DNA of 64,000 nt from Bimastos eiseni (Eukaryota; Annelida; Clitellata; Crassiclitellata; Lumbricidae), in assembly GCA_959347315.1 (NCBI GenBank), contig OY365808.1:4207705-4271704 (forward strand), written 5' to 3'. The number at the start of each line of letters is the position of its first letter. Within the stretch, counting starts at the first letter, position 1. A program made the position numbers and the translations under genes. The notes under the pieces are model-generated. The model did not search any database and was not told the origin of the DNA. It saw only the letters and a list, made by a program, of their open reading frames with translations. This document shows positions 12,514-22,030 of the stretch, piece by piece.

Positions 12514-13822
12514 GTAAAACCTCTGTCACACCAGGCCCCAATCTCACTACGCTCCTATTATGCTCGCAGAGCGTGGTGGAAACCTGTAGAACGCAGTACA
12601 ACCGCCGTTCGATCGTATATGAACGTGTTGTGTGATCAAGCGTGGCGCTGCCACCATGGCCAAATGTAGGGCAAATTATATTAAATAAACCGGTGGTGCG
12701 AGCGTGGCGAAAATAAGCGCGCTGCGAGCGCATTTTAGCATATTAGAGACGGGCGAGCGTGGTACGAGCGACGTAACTCGAGCGTAGTGCGAACTTAATG
12801 ATTATATCGTCAGCGTGTTTAATTTCGTAACAATTGGCTCCCCGATCTGAGCACGATGCCGTTGCTTTTACATCACGTCCACGGCGATATCCCTGCGGCT
12901 ATGACCATAATGCGTCGCTATCAGGCTCGACTCCTTTGGAATACAATTTTGCAACGCTTAACGCGCACAGACAACGACGCTGTGACGTTCTCATAACGTA
13001 TAACCTGCGTTGCTGTCACGCTCATTTAAATCATTATGATCTTGTGGTATAAATTTATTGGAGTGCAACTGTGGCAACACAACTAGTACAGTGTCAGCCA
13101 TGGATGCAACAAAACGGCAAGGTAATGCGTGTTACTGAATGTATTCAGTATTTACGCATTCAACGATATGAACAGAAATTCAGAAGTGGCTGAAAGACTT
13201 GCCCTTTGATAGAATGTCTAATTTCTCGGGTAGATTATTACTGAATTGACACTACAAATCCAACTTACTAAGGTTGCCATTATTGCCTCACTTTGTATCC
13301 GGGATACATACACGATAATAAGTCGTTAATTTTTATACCTACATGCATGCAAAGGCCTAAATACAAAAACGGCGTTGTCTGCGCGCGTTAAGCGTTGCAC
13401 AATCGTAATACGAGCGGGTCGAGCCTGACAGAGACGAATCATGATCATAGCCAGCGCGTAGTCAGATCGCAGGGACATCGCCGTGGGCGTATGTAAAAAT
13501 AAGAACATCGTATTCAGATCTGAGAGCCAAGTTTTACGACTTCGAACACGCTCGCGATATGATTATTAAGTTCGCACTACGCTCAAATGCGATCACACCG
13601 CGCTTCTTTCAGCAACGCTCGCACAACGTTTTTTAAACATGTTCAAAATAATTTGGCCGTGCGGTCCACGCTCATGGTGACGGCGCCGCGCTCGACCGCT
13701 ATTGCAATGCTAAAATTTTTTTATCAAACTGCGATTTTACTGCGTTCTACACATTTCCACTAGGCTCTACGAGCGTGATGGGAGCGTAGTGAGATCGGAG
13801 CCTGGTGTGACGGGGTTTTTAC
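12514..13822. mobile_element. Fold-back (long-TIR) DNA transposon, non-autonomous
   Basis: Left arm 12514-12980 and right arm 13366-13822 are inverted copies of each other over about 460 bp with perhaps 75-80% identity by eye. The termini read GTAAAACC...GTCACACCAGG, followed by ATCTCACTACGCTCC. Sub-terminal copies of GAGCGTRGTG-like words recur through both arms, which are CpG- and GC-rich against AT-rich flanks. The centre (12981-13365) carries no transposase; a short ATG-initiated segment followed by a GTAA at about 13100-13125 could be a leftover 5' exon. Long arms with repeated sub-terminal motifs are typical of cut-and-paste elements mobilised by a partner's transposase. The superfamily and the target duplication could not be fixed. 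Confidence 0.75.
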
Positions 13823-13837
13823 GGTTTCTTATCTGAA

Positions 13838-13945
13838 ATTTAACAGTAAACGACCACGATCTCACCGCGTTCGGCAGCATTCTTGAGCCTAGGTCGTTCG
13901 TTCGAAGAGTAGTCAGATCGGGGTCTTGTGTGACTGGGGCTTTAA
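13838..13945. mobile_element. Solitary diverged end of the same fold-back family
   Basis: The interval ends in AGTAGTCAGATCGGGGTCTTGTGTGACTGGGGC-like sequence, a diverged version of the right terminus at 13790-13815, in the same orientation and immediately outside it. It may be the remains of an older element into or beside which the 12514-13822 copy inserted. Confidence 0.5.
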
Positions 13946-14027
13946 TGGACGATACGTTCCGTTTACATTTTCACGAATCGTTCAAAACAATAGGCCCAAC
14001 AACAATAGACCTAGAACAATAGACGTA

Positions 14028-14218
14028 GAACAATGACCTATAGCTGTAGATTCCTCTTTTATAGTGTTTGCTGTCATCGATATTCCTTTGTCTCAGTTAT
14101 GAATTGGATTCGCAGAGCCTACCACGCATGCGCGGTGTCACTGTAAATGGCAAATGTAATGCAGCCTGAATTGTTCATAGTGAATTTACGATAAGCCTGA
14201 ACAATGACCTATAGCTGT
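14028..14218. repeat. Short direct repeat next to the gap
   Basis: A 20-base word (GAACAATGACCTATAGCTGT) occurs at 14028-14047 and again at 14199-14218, 171 bp apart and just left of the N gap. It may be a local duplication or an assembly artefact. Confidence 0.7.
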
Positions 14219-14283
14219 GTTTCTTCATCAATTGTTTGAAGCCTTCATATTTACAGTAATATGTGTAGCCATAGCCACAACCA

Positions 14284-14483
14284 NNNNNNNNNNNNNNNNN
14301 NNNNNNNNNNNNNNNNNNNNNNNNNNNNNNNNNNNNNNNNNNNNNNNNNNNNNNNNNNNNNNNNNNNNNNNNNNNNNNNNNNNNNNNNNNNNNNNNNNNN
14401 NNNNNNNNNNNNNNNNNNNNNNNNNNNNNNNNNNNNNNNNNNNNNNNNNNNNNNNNNNNNNNNNNNNNNNNNNNNNNNNNNNN
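14284..14483. other. Assembly gap (200 N)
   Basis: Exactly 200 undetermined bases. Apparent ORFs across it are artefacts. The round length suggests a nominal rather than measured gap. Confidence 1.
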
Positions 14484-14578
14484 GTTGTCGACTGAATGAA
14501 AGAAGAAGTCGTTAGGCGTCGGTAGATGGTGTGACAATCGTCCATCTACAAAAGCATCGACTGAGAAAAAAGAGAGAT

Positions 14579-14619
<41 letters not shown>

Positions 14620-14740
14620 GAAAATGAGCCTTAGGGATGGATAGGATTTGTTCGAGGCACCGAGAGATCATTAGCACATTCTCACCATCTTATATATATA
14701 TATATATTTACATATATATATATATATATATATATACAGT

Positions 14741-14818
14741 GTGTGTAGGGCCTATATACACGTACCTTCTCAGCTTCGTAAATAGATATAATTATGTATC
14801 GAGATAAAATTATGTATC

Positions 14819-14862
<44 letters not shown>

Positions 14863-14928
14863 TATTCGGTACATAATTATATCTATTTACGAAGCTGAGA
14901 AGGTGCATGTATATAGGCCCTACACACA
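14741..14928. repeat. Long inverted repeat around (TA)n
   Basis: Left arm 14741-14810 (GTGTGTAGGGCCTATATA ... CAGCTTCGTAAATAGATATAATTATGTA-type) is matched almost base for base by its complement at 14866-14928. The loop is mostly (TA)n. It is MITE-like or a cruciform-forming microsatellite; no coding content. A GACA microsatellite (14584-14620) and (TA)n (14690-14735) lie immediately upstream. Confidence 0.85.
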
Positions 14929-16429
14929 CCTCTACCTCTTTGAATAAAGATATATATATTTATGTCGAATACACATATATGTTTTATATATATATGAGCA
15001 TAAAAGCGTCTTATAAATAGCATTTTTGATGAGTGCAAGAACATGCGGAAATGCGAACCTGAGATGTTGTTAGTCTTTCGCAAGAGGAATTTTGGTTAGA
15101 TGTACATTGTATCCAGGTGTTTGAAAGCCAGAGATAACTGGTGAGTTTCGAGGCGTTACTTAACGGCAGAGATAGAGTTCTTGTGTTCCATCGAGGCTCA
15201 ACCAAAAGACCATTTCGGAGGATTTCAGATTTAACCCCTTATCGGAGAGTTATAAAAAGAAAACAGGGGTTGAAAGTAGATGACAGCGAGAGTTGTAGGG
15301 TTTTTAGTGGTCGAAGGCAAGTTATGCAAACGACCAAGCATGCGATGTCAAGGAGTTCATTCGTGTGTGGCCACAAAGAAAAGACATTTTGGATGCGTTG
15401 AAGCCTCATGGTTCCAAGTTCTATGTATGCTAACGTGTATTATATAAAGCGGAACATTTTTCTTTCTATCCAAGGAAAGGCTGAAGAACGAAGCGCTCGG
15501 GCGATATGAATGTTTTTACAAAACATTCTAATGGAGAATTAATTTTTTTTACTAACATACGCGCACACAAATATGCTTATGCATAATTGCATGTGCATAT
15601 TAATGCACGTGTTCTACATATGGTTTATGGCTTGATATGGTATGATTATATTGGAGCCAACCCAAGTATGAACGCCGTGCGGATGCAAGGGACGGATTGA
15701 CGGAGAGAGACAGACAGCCAGAGACAGACTGACAGACAGAGAAAGACAGGAGACACAGAGAGACAGAGAAAGAGAGAGAGACAGAGACAGAGAGAGACAG
15801 AGACAGAGCGGAAGTCGACTATGGTGGCGGCGAAACGATGCATTAAAGGCTCATCCATATATCCGACATAACGCTTTATCGTTGTGATGGACCGTCAAAC
15901 AACATTGGCGGACGCTGTGGCTGTCGTGTTCGACCACTGCAAGTGCGTCTGTTTTTAGTTTGTTTCACTAATGTTCATTGGGCTTAAGATACTGGCCAAC
16001 GCTATTTCAATTATGGTCGGGAAATAATAACGTTGTGGAGTTTAACAGCGCACACCAGGTATTTTTTAGTGGATGCTACAAAAACTGACAAGTGTTTTCC
16101 TTGAGATGAATTTTACAACTGAATAGATTAATATTTCCGATGTAAATATCACATCTCTTATACAAGTGGTTCAAATAATTTTGTCAGCCTATGTTTGCTT
16201 TGGTGTTTATTTAAGCACTTAAGATGCGAACAAGCTTAATGAGACTGCTTGGAAGGGCTGTCATGCAGGGTGCGAAAGAGGTTTGTTGACATAGTATATT
16301 TGAGAGTTTGGGTTTGCTTGTGATAAAGTTAGTTGTTACTCTAATTGTCGAAGAACACAGCCGTGTCGTTTCCTTATGTGCTAGCTATATGGTCGATGTA
16401 TATATGTTGTTAATATAAGAACAGTTAAA
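14929..16429. other. Gene-free stretch with a GACA/GAGA tract
   Basis: No supported gene. The interval 15700-15815 is a GACAGA/GAGAGACA tract. An 86-codon frame at 15141-15401 (+) has no recognised motif. Confidence 0.5.
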
Positions 16430-16629
16430 GGGGTAACTTGAAATCAATTTCAAGTGGAAAACTCCGGTAACTTGAAATCAATTTAAAGTTACCGGGGGTA
16501 GCCTGAAGCTGAGTTCATATTACCCCTAGGGGTAATCTGAAATCGTAGGGGGTAACTTGCAATCACCTTAAATTACCCCCGGGGATAACTTGAAGGCGAT
16601 TTCAAGTTACCCTCCGGTAACCGGTAACT
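16430..16629. repeat. Cluster of tandem palindromes (GGTAACTTGAAATCR...)
   Basis: Five to six imperfect palindromes of about 28-32 bp lie head to tail, each of the form GGTAACTTGAAATC / GATTTCAAGTTACC. Clear units are at 16431-16453, 16466-16493, 16497-16526, 16550-16580 and 16581-16612. Most lie between CCCC/GGGG boundaries. Each could form a hairpin in DNA or RNA. No element family is recognised and no coding potential is present. Confidence 0.8.
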
Positions 16630-17232
16630 CAGACGATTAAACGTGGACCCAAATTGCGAAACTGACGTTGAGAAAAAACAGAAAACATTCGGAAACTCAG
16701 CTGAGCTTGGCATCGAAGGAAACCAGGAACGGACGAGGGACAGAATTGTCATCAACCGGACTAGGTAACGTCACCATTGCCTTTACCGTTACCATCTCTA
16801 TTACATGCTGTTAACTTTTCATAGCACGAAATTCAATTTTGGCTTCAATCACACGCTTTCAACGTATTTGGCCAATAATCAGGAATCAAAAGTTCATTTT
16901 CTTCTCCTCGTTAGTTTTCTTCTCAATTTGATTCCTCCTCTTGTTCCTCTTCTCTTTACTCCTCCTCTGGATTTCTCCGTCTCGACCTTTTCTTTTTCCA
17001 CCTCATTTCATCCGGCTTTATATGCTCCTCCCTAATATTGATAATCAATCCCTCAACTGCGTCTTTCTGTCGGATCTCGCGTCGATTATGTCTTTTAGTG
17101 TTTTAAGGCGAAGAATGAGACGGTGGAATTGGTGGTGCAAACGGAGAAAGATGATGGGATCTGAAAACATGGATACATAAATTTAAATACATGCAAACAT
17201 ACATGCGTACATGCATACGCATATACAATGTA
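16630..17232. other. Gene-free stretch with pyrimidine-rich tract
   Basis: The interval 16890-17025 is CTT/TCC-rich and reads as a hydrophobic pseudo-protein. No gene is recognised. Several GGTAAC/ACCGTTACC words (16765-16800) echo the palindrome cluster upstream. Confidence 0.45.
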
Positions 17233-17895
17233 CATTAATATATTCTATTCTATTTACGGATTTATATAGCGCCTCTCACAGTACAACCTAATCAGAGGCG
17301 CTCTCAGTGCAAAAAACCTCTAGAGAAAAGAAAAATCTTAAGGTAACGAGCCGAAACAGTTGTGCTACTAGATAAGATTACAGCCCGAATCACAACAGGA
17401 AGACTGTTCCATAGCAAAGGGCCAACAGAGGCATAGGCACGATGCTGAGCTGTGGCAGTTCTAGACCGAGGTACTAGAAGGTCCTGACGGTCTAACGAGC
17501 GAAGAGCACGTCCAGAGGTAGCCTAGATAGGTTGCCTGATAAGATCATAGAGATAGCGTGGAGCTTGATCCAGAAAAGCGTTGTATGTAAGTTAGGAGTA
17601 ACCAATGAAGATGTTGTGTCATGAAAGTAGAAACATGTGAGAAATAAGGAAGACGGGCAATCAAACGAGCAACTGCGTTGAATACAGACTGGAGCGGAAT
17701 GAGGCGGAGTTTTGGTAGGCCGATGAGTAATAAGTTACAGTAGTCAATGCGGGTACAGATGAAAAAATTTTTGAGGACACGGATCGTCGAATGACGCGTA
17801 TACGCCGCAAATGATAAAAGCTAGACCAAAAGAGATTCGAGATATGTGCAGAGAAAGATAGAGTAGGCTACAGTACCAGTTATTATCCAGATTAA
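17233..17895 (-). pseudogene. LINE ORF2 3' part (reverse transcriptase C-terminus), split by the Polinton
   Basis: On the minus strand this reads as the C-terminal part of a non-LTR retrotransposon polymerase: a YLGVNLDNN-type motif (17899-17873), IDYCN (about 17745), an LPYFSHVSTFM...LHWL block (17660-17610) and the GPLLWNSLP motif (about 17425), followed by the 3' tail ending in a GCGCTATATAAA-type terminus (17250-17275). Stops and frameshifts are present, so it is a dead copy. The reading continues across the Polinton: after 23220 the minus strand gives the preceding residues (VPSVRNLG) up to about 23247. Such elements copy themselves through target-primed reverse transcription. Confidence 0.85.
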
Positions 17896-17901
17896 CACCT
17901 A
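17896..17901. repeat. Target-site duplication of the Polinton, left copy (CACCTA)
   Basis: Six bases identical to 23221-23226, directly outside both terminal inverted repeats. A 6-bp target duplication is the hallmark of Polinton/Maverick integration. Confidence 0.95.
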
Positions 17902-18195
17902 AGTAGGTATAAAACGCGCTATCTGGAACAATTGACCATAACATAGGTCAAAATCACCCACCTAATAGGTTACAAAACGTATTTTTAACCTATAACCAGG
18001 TTAAAAATAACCAATTCCAACACAAACCAAAACCCCCAGGTCAAACATCAACCAACAGACTAAGAAAACACCAGGAAATTTCCAATAGTTTCGATGATGA
18101 GCCAGAATTCGTGCACAAAACAAAGCCCTCGGTCAAAACGTCCGCCAATAGGTCAATAGTCACGGGAATTTCCAATAGTTTCGATGATGAGTCAG
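17902..18195. repeat. Polinton left terminal inverted repeat
   Basis: Matches the reverse complement of 22932-23220 almost completely (a few substitutions and small indels). Inside it a segment beginning with a GGAAATTTCC/GGGAATTTCC decamer and TCGATGATGAG is repeated about 90 bp apart (18074 and 18164). Confidence 0.95.
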
Positions 18196-18284
18196 CAGTT
18201 TTGAGGATGAGTCATTGTTCAACAAACAAAAATTCTCTCATATATAAAATAAAAGAAAATATTTTCTCACTTCGACTTAAAGGA

Positions 18285-20420
18285 ATGCCGCTCCAGTATA
18301 AAATGGAATACTCGAAGCAGACTGTGATCGAACTAAGAAAAATTGCGAAACAGAAAGGTATGGTTGGTTATACAAGACTGCGTAAAGCGGATTTGATTGC
18401 TAAAATTGAATCCCATGTGTCTCAAACACTCATCCCCTCACAGTTTGCGCCAATCTCATCCAATGCTAGTTTGCTGGACGCACCCGTTCCCGAGATTGGA
18501 ATCCCAACACTCGCTCCCGTACCGGTCTCAGCGATACGAAAAGTCCTTGCTAATACAAAGTCCGGGATTATTACGTTCGCAAAGTGGATTGAAGGGTACA
18601 TACTTGAAGAACCAAAGAGAAAGGATTCAGTAAAATTCTTATGAAAACACGCGAAATAAAAGAGACGGCCTCAGCTATCAAGGGCTTCACGAAGCAACAC
18701 ACGGTCGAAGGTGCAAACGGAATTTACACCACATCTTTTCTCAAAGCAGATCAACCACAACTGGAAGACCTTTTGTCTAGAAGTCGACAGACTAAGCTCA
18801 ACTTTGTCCTCACCTGCACAATGGAGCGTGTTGATATGAAATCCGGGAAAGCAGATACCGATGATTTTCCGTTCGTTTCAAAAACTGAGGTGATTTTAGA
18901 CTCCACCGACACGAGCGAAATTTATAACAACGCGAAGGATAAAATGTTAGAATCAATGGCTGCCTTCCAGATGCGTGGTAGTAACTGGAGACTTAGAGCG
19001 GTTCAAAAATTAGAAATCAACACGGTCGGTTCAAGTGGTGTGTAACGAGAGCTTTAAACCTCGTTGAGGAACATCCGGAAAGATTTACGAAAGAATTAAC
19101 CAAGCAGTAGCTGAGGAACTTGATTGGTCCAGCATTGAATTCCCGGTCGCAGCTGATGCTAATGTGATAAGTAAGTTTGAGAGAAATAATAATATTAGTA
19201 TTAATGTTTTTGGTCATGAGAAAGTTGTTTACCTATTCCCACTATATTTATCGAAACACGAGTGCGATATCGGTGTAGACCTATTACTCATTTCTGACGA
19301 ACATAAGAAGTATTATTGGTGGATAAAGAACTTCAACAGACTGATGGCGGTTCATAACGCAAACTCATATTGTCAGCGGTGTTTGATAGGATATAGAGAG
19401 CTAGAGTCATTAAAAAACACACCGAGTATTGTTCCAAACACACCGCTCAAAAGATAGAACTCGCAGAACCAAAAACTATGTTGAATTTCAAATATTATAA
19501 TAGAAAGATGAGAGTTCCATTTGTCGTGTACGCCGATTTCGAATCTTTTATTAAACCTATAAACACTTGTCAACCAGATCCCAACATGTCTTACACCAAC
19601 AGATATCGAAAACACGTTCCAAGTTCTTTCTGATATTATATAAAATGTTTTGACGATTATCTATATTCGCAAGCTCCTGTGACGTTCACAGCAAAGAGCG
19701 AAGACGATGATGTAGCTCAGATACTCGTGGACAGTCTTATAGAAAATATAAAAGATATCAATGATCGATTTTAATTTCCTAAGAAAATGATATTTGGAAA
19801 GAAAGAACAGGCGCTATTCGATTCCGCCATCGTTTGTCACTAATGCGAAGGCGAACTGGGTAAAGATCGAATTAGAGACCATTGCCATTTAACTGGAAAA
19901 TATAGAGGCGCCGCTCATAAGAATTGTAATCTGAATTATATAGTTCCAAAGTTTTTCCCAGTATTGTTCCATAATCTATCCGGTTACGAAAGTCATCTAT
20001 TCGTAAAGAAATTGCGAGGCGATGATAACGAAAAGATTAATTGCATTCCTAACAACGAAGAAAAGTATATCTCGTTTAGCAGAGAAGTCGTAGTCAATAA
20101 ATTTACGAATGAAGAAAATAAGAAAATATTAGTTAAACGAGAATTACGTTTCATCGATAGTTTTAGATGCATGGCATCGAGTCTCAACGCTTTATCGAAG
20201 AACCTGAGTAAAGATCAGTGTAAGAATATAAGCAAACACTATTCTGGTAATCAGCTCGATCTCTTGCTTAGAAAAGGGTTATATCCTTACGATTATGTTG
20301 ATTCCGTCGAGCGACTGAACGAAGCAGAACTATCACCAATGTCAGCATTCTACTCAATACTTAACGACGAAGACTACAACCATGCACAGATGGTATGGAA
20401 AGAATTCGGATTAACCATTC
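18285..20420 (+). pseudogene. Polinton family-B DNA polymerase remnant (N-terminal and exonuclease part)
   Basis: In an intact element this protein-primed polymerase replicates the transposon. The first open frame (start ATG at 18285 or 18303; the upstream ATG at 18111 lies inside the terminal repeat) carries a basic SAP/LEM-like helix pair (ELRKIAKQKG...LRKADLIAKIE, about 18315-18410). Frame changes at 18641 into the conserved N-terminal region (18641-19045). A deletion at about 19043 removes some tens of codons, and further stops or frameshifts occur near 19108, 19457, 19630, 19773 and 19842. The exonuclease I motif YADFE is visible at 19528-19542, a CxxC...RDHCHLTGKYRG zinc-type segment at about 19838-19910, and the exonuclease II region at about 19970-20005, where the usual Asp is Glu. 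The gene stops at about 20415, before all polymerase palm motifs. It cannot encode a working enzyme. Confidence 0.9.
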
Positions 20421-20656
20421 GGCGAATGCGAAAAGTTGTTGTTAGTCTCATCGATGTTTGGGAATGAAAAATATGTTTCCAGATTGACAAGAGCCATCTC
20501 GTACTTTTTATCTTTATCGAACTGAATTAACGGATTGAATCGGGTCCTTCTTCGCGACCTCTTATCACTCAATAATATGTAATATGATGACTTTGGCTCT
20601 GTTTAACGAGCGATCCTTTCGGTGTAGTCTGCAATCTTTTGTAGAAGCGATTCCAT
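20415..20656 (-). pseudogene. 5' fragment of a Polinton structural-type gene
   Basis: The minus strand opens with ATG at 20656 and runs through a TAA after 17 codons (about 20605-20603). It continues in the same frame with an FNPLIQFDKDKKYEMALVNL segment and an SFPNIDETNNNF segment ending at about 20420. This pattern resembles the N-terminus of a conserved late protein of Polintons/adintoviruses, probably a capsid or minor-capsid component; the role is inferred. It abuts the truncated polymerase tail to tail, so the junction near 20415 is a deletion breakpoint that removed the rest of both genes. Confidence 0.6.
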
Positions 20657-20697
20657 TTTTATTATACACTACTATTTTTTTAAATAAAAGAGATTTT

Positions 20698-21489
20698 TTA
20701 TAATGGAATGTAGAATTCATCGAAACCGCATCTATACTTGCAGTTATTCTTATTACGAGTCTGATCTATCACTACAAATCCATGCCTCCAGGCCGTTTCA
20801 CATAGTTTCTTAAACTCATCTTTAGACATGTCTGTACTTACGTGATCGTGGTATTTGTGATTAATATTTTTCTGGTCTTGAGGAAACAAGCAGATAAAGT
20901 TTGCATCATCTCTGATCGTCTGTCTAGGTAGTTTGATATAATTTTGTGCGAGTTAGAAGCAGTCAACGTTGCTATGCCTTCCCCGGATGAAGTAGGTCTC
21001 ACATTTGTTTTGCTTTTCTAACTGTAAATCATCTAAAATCATCAGGTTCTTCTTTTCACGATTCAAATCTCTCGGATCTGGCACATCTTCCGATGATTCA
21101 AAGAACTTACAGCAGATATCAGATTTTTTATACAAGTGTTTAGCCATTGTCTCAACTACTAAGGCCGGCGGAACATTTAGTCTCATGGTCTCGTCTGGGC
21201 AATTGAATAGCCCGATGATGGATTCTTTCGGTATTTTTTCTTCAAATGCTTGCCTGAGTATTTTATACTTTGGTTGAAAGAGAGATCTTCCGAATACCTG
21301 CAGATTGTCGTAGTATAACCACCCAGGTCTTAGAAGTAGATTCAACAATAGAGTCGTCTTACAGCATATGGACTTTCCTACGATTACCCCTCTTATATTT
21401 CTAGGTAAAAGAGGATTATTGAATCTTTTAGATAATATGTCGCTCCACGATAAATCTTTGACTTCCATTTTAAATATATCTAATTGCAT
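20698..21489 (-). pseudogene. Polinton packaging ATPase (FtsK/HerA, A32-like), one internal stop
   Basis: Start ATG 21489-21487, stop TAA 20700-20698: 264 codons with one in-frame TAA at 20955-20953, directly after an RGRHSNVDCF segment and before a conserved LAQN...LPRQTIRDDANFICLFPQD block. This enzyme family pumps DNA into preformed capsids. The Walker A region (about 21375-21340) reads GKSICCKTT, where the glycine before the catalytic lysine is replaced by cysteine; Walker B (LMILDDL) is intact at about 21045-21025. Length is close to the family's usual 250-280 residues. With both a nonsense codon and a damaged P-loop, the product would be inactive. Confidence 0.92.
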
Positions 21490-21498
21490 TTAAAAAGG

Positions 21499-22030
21499 AT
21501 GTATTGCGTAAAGCGTAAAACTCGTACTGAAACTAAAAATGTCCAAAATGTTACAACGAAGAATGGAAGGTCAATGCTTAGAGGCACATGTGATATGTGT
21601 GAAAAGACAAAGACACAATTCGTGAAGTCTTCTGAAGGTGGTGATTTTGTGATTTAGTTTATATTCGGTTACCGGCGGTATTAAGCTGCCGTGGGCTAAA
21701 TATCCAGGTGAGATGCACTTGCCGGGACATTAGTTTACTGGTCCCGGTACTAGACTTGATTTGAGGCTGAATTCCAATGGAACTCCTAAGGATTGATGGA
21801 AGCCCGTCAATAGAGTCGACAACGCTGCATATCATCACGATTTAGCTTACGATCAGCACTCCGATACAGCTTCTAGGAATGTCGCCGATAGAACGATGGT
21901 TTTTGAGTTGAATAATATTCCTAATCCTAGCTTACGAGAGCGAATAGAAAGAATTCTCGTCAAACCTATATTATCCACCAAAGCTAGTTTCGGGTTAGGT
22001 TTAAAAAAGCCTAAAATTACAATGGACTGA
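21499..22030 (+). pseudogene. DUF5679 plus phospholipase A2-like (parvovirus VP1-type) virion protein, broken
   Basis: ATG at 21499 opens a 52-codon frame (to TAG 21655-21657) with a small CxxC zinc-ribbon (TCDMCEKTK) and NGRSMLRG typical of DUF5679. After a frame change, 21700-22030 encodes a phospholipase A2-like fold: a PG..FTGPGT-like calcium-loop segment (about 21720-21750) and the catalytic HDLAYD motif (about 21838-21856), ending in a FGLGLKK tail near 22010. In related viruses this domain breaches endosomal membranes during entry. At least three stops or frameshifts interrupt it. It overlaps or abuts the integrase remnant downstream. Confidence 0.85.

Noticed and set aside
14175..14545. 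Frames spanning the N run
   Set aside because: They exist only because unknown bases contain no stops.
18111..18284. ATG at 18111 as start of the Polinton polymerase gene
   Set aside because: It lies inside the terminal inverted repeat; residues before 18285 match no family sequence.
20419..20467. C-terminal tail of the polymerase frame as a real protein end
   Set aside because: These bases are the antisense of the minus-strand structural-type gene beyond the deletion junction.
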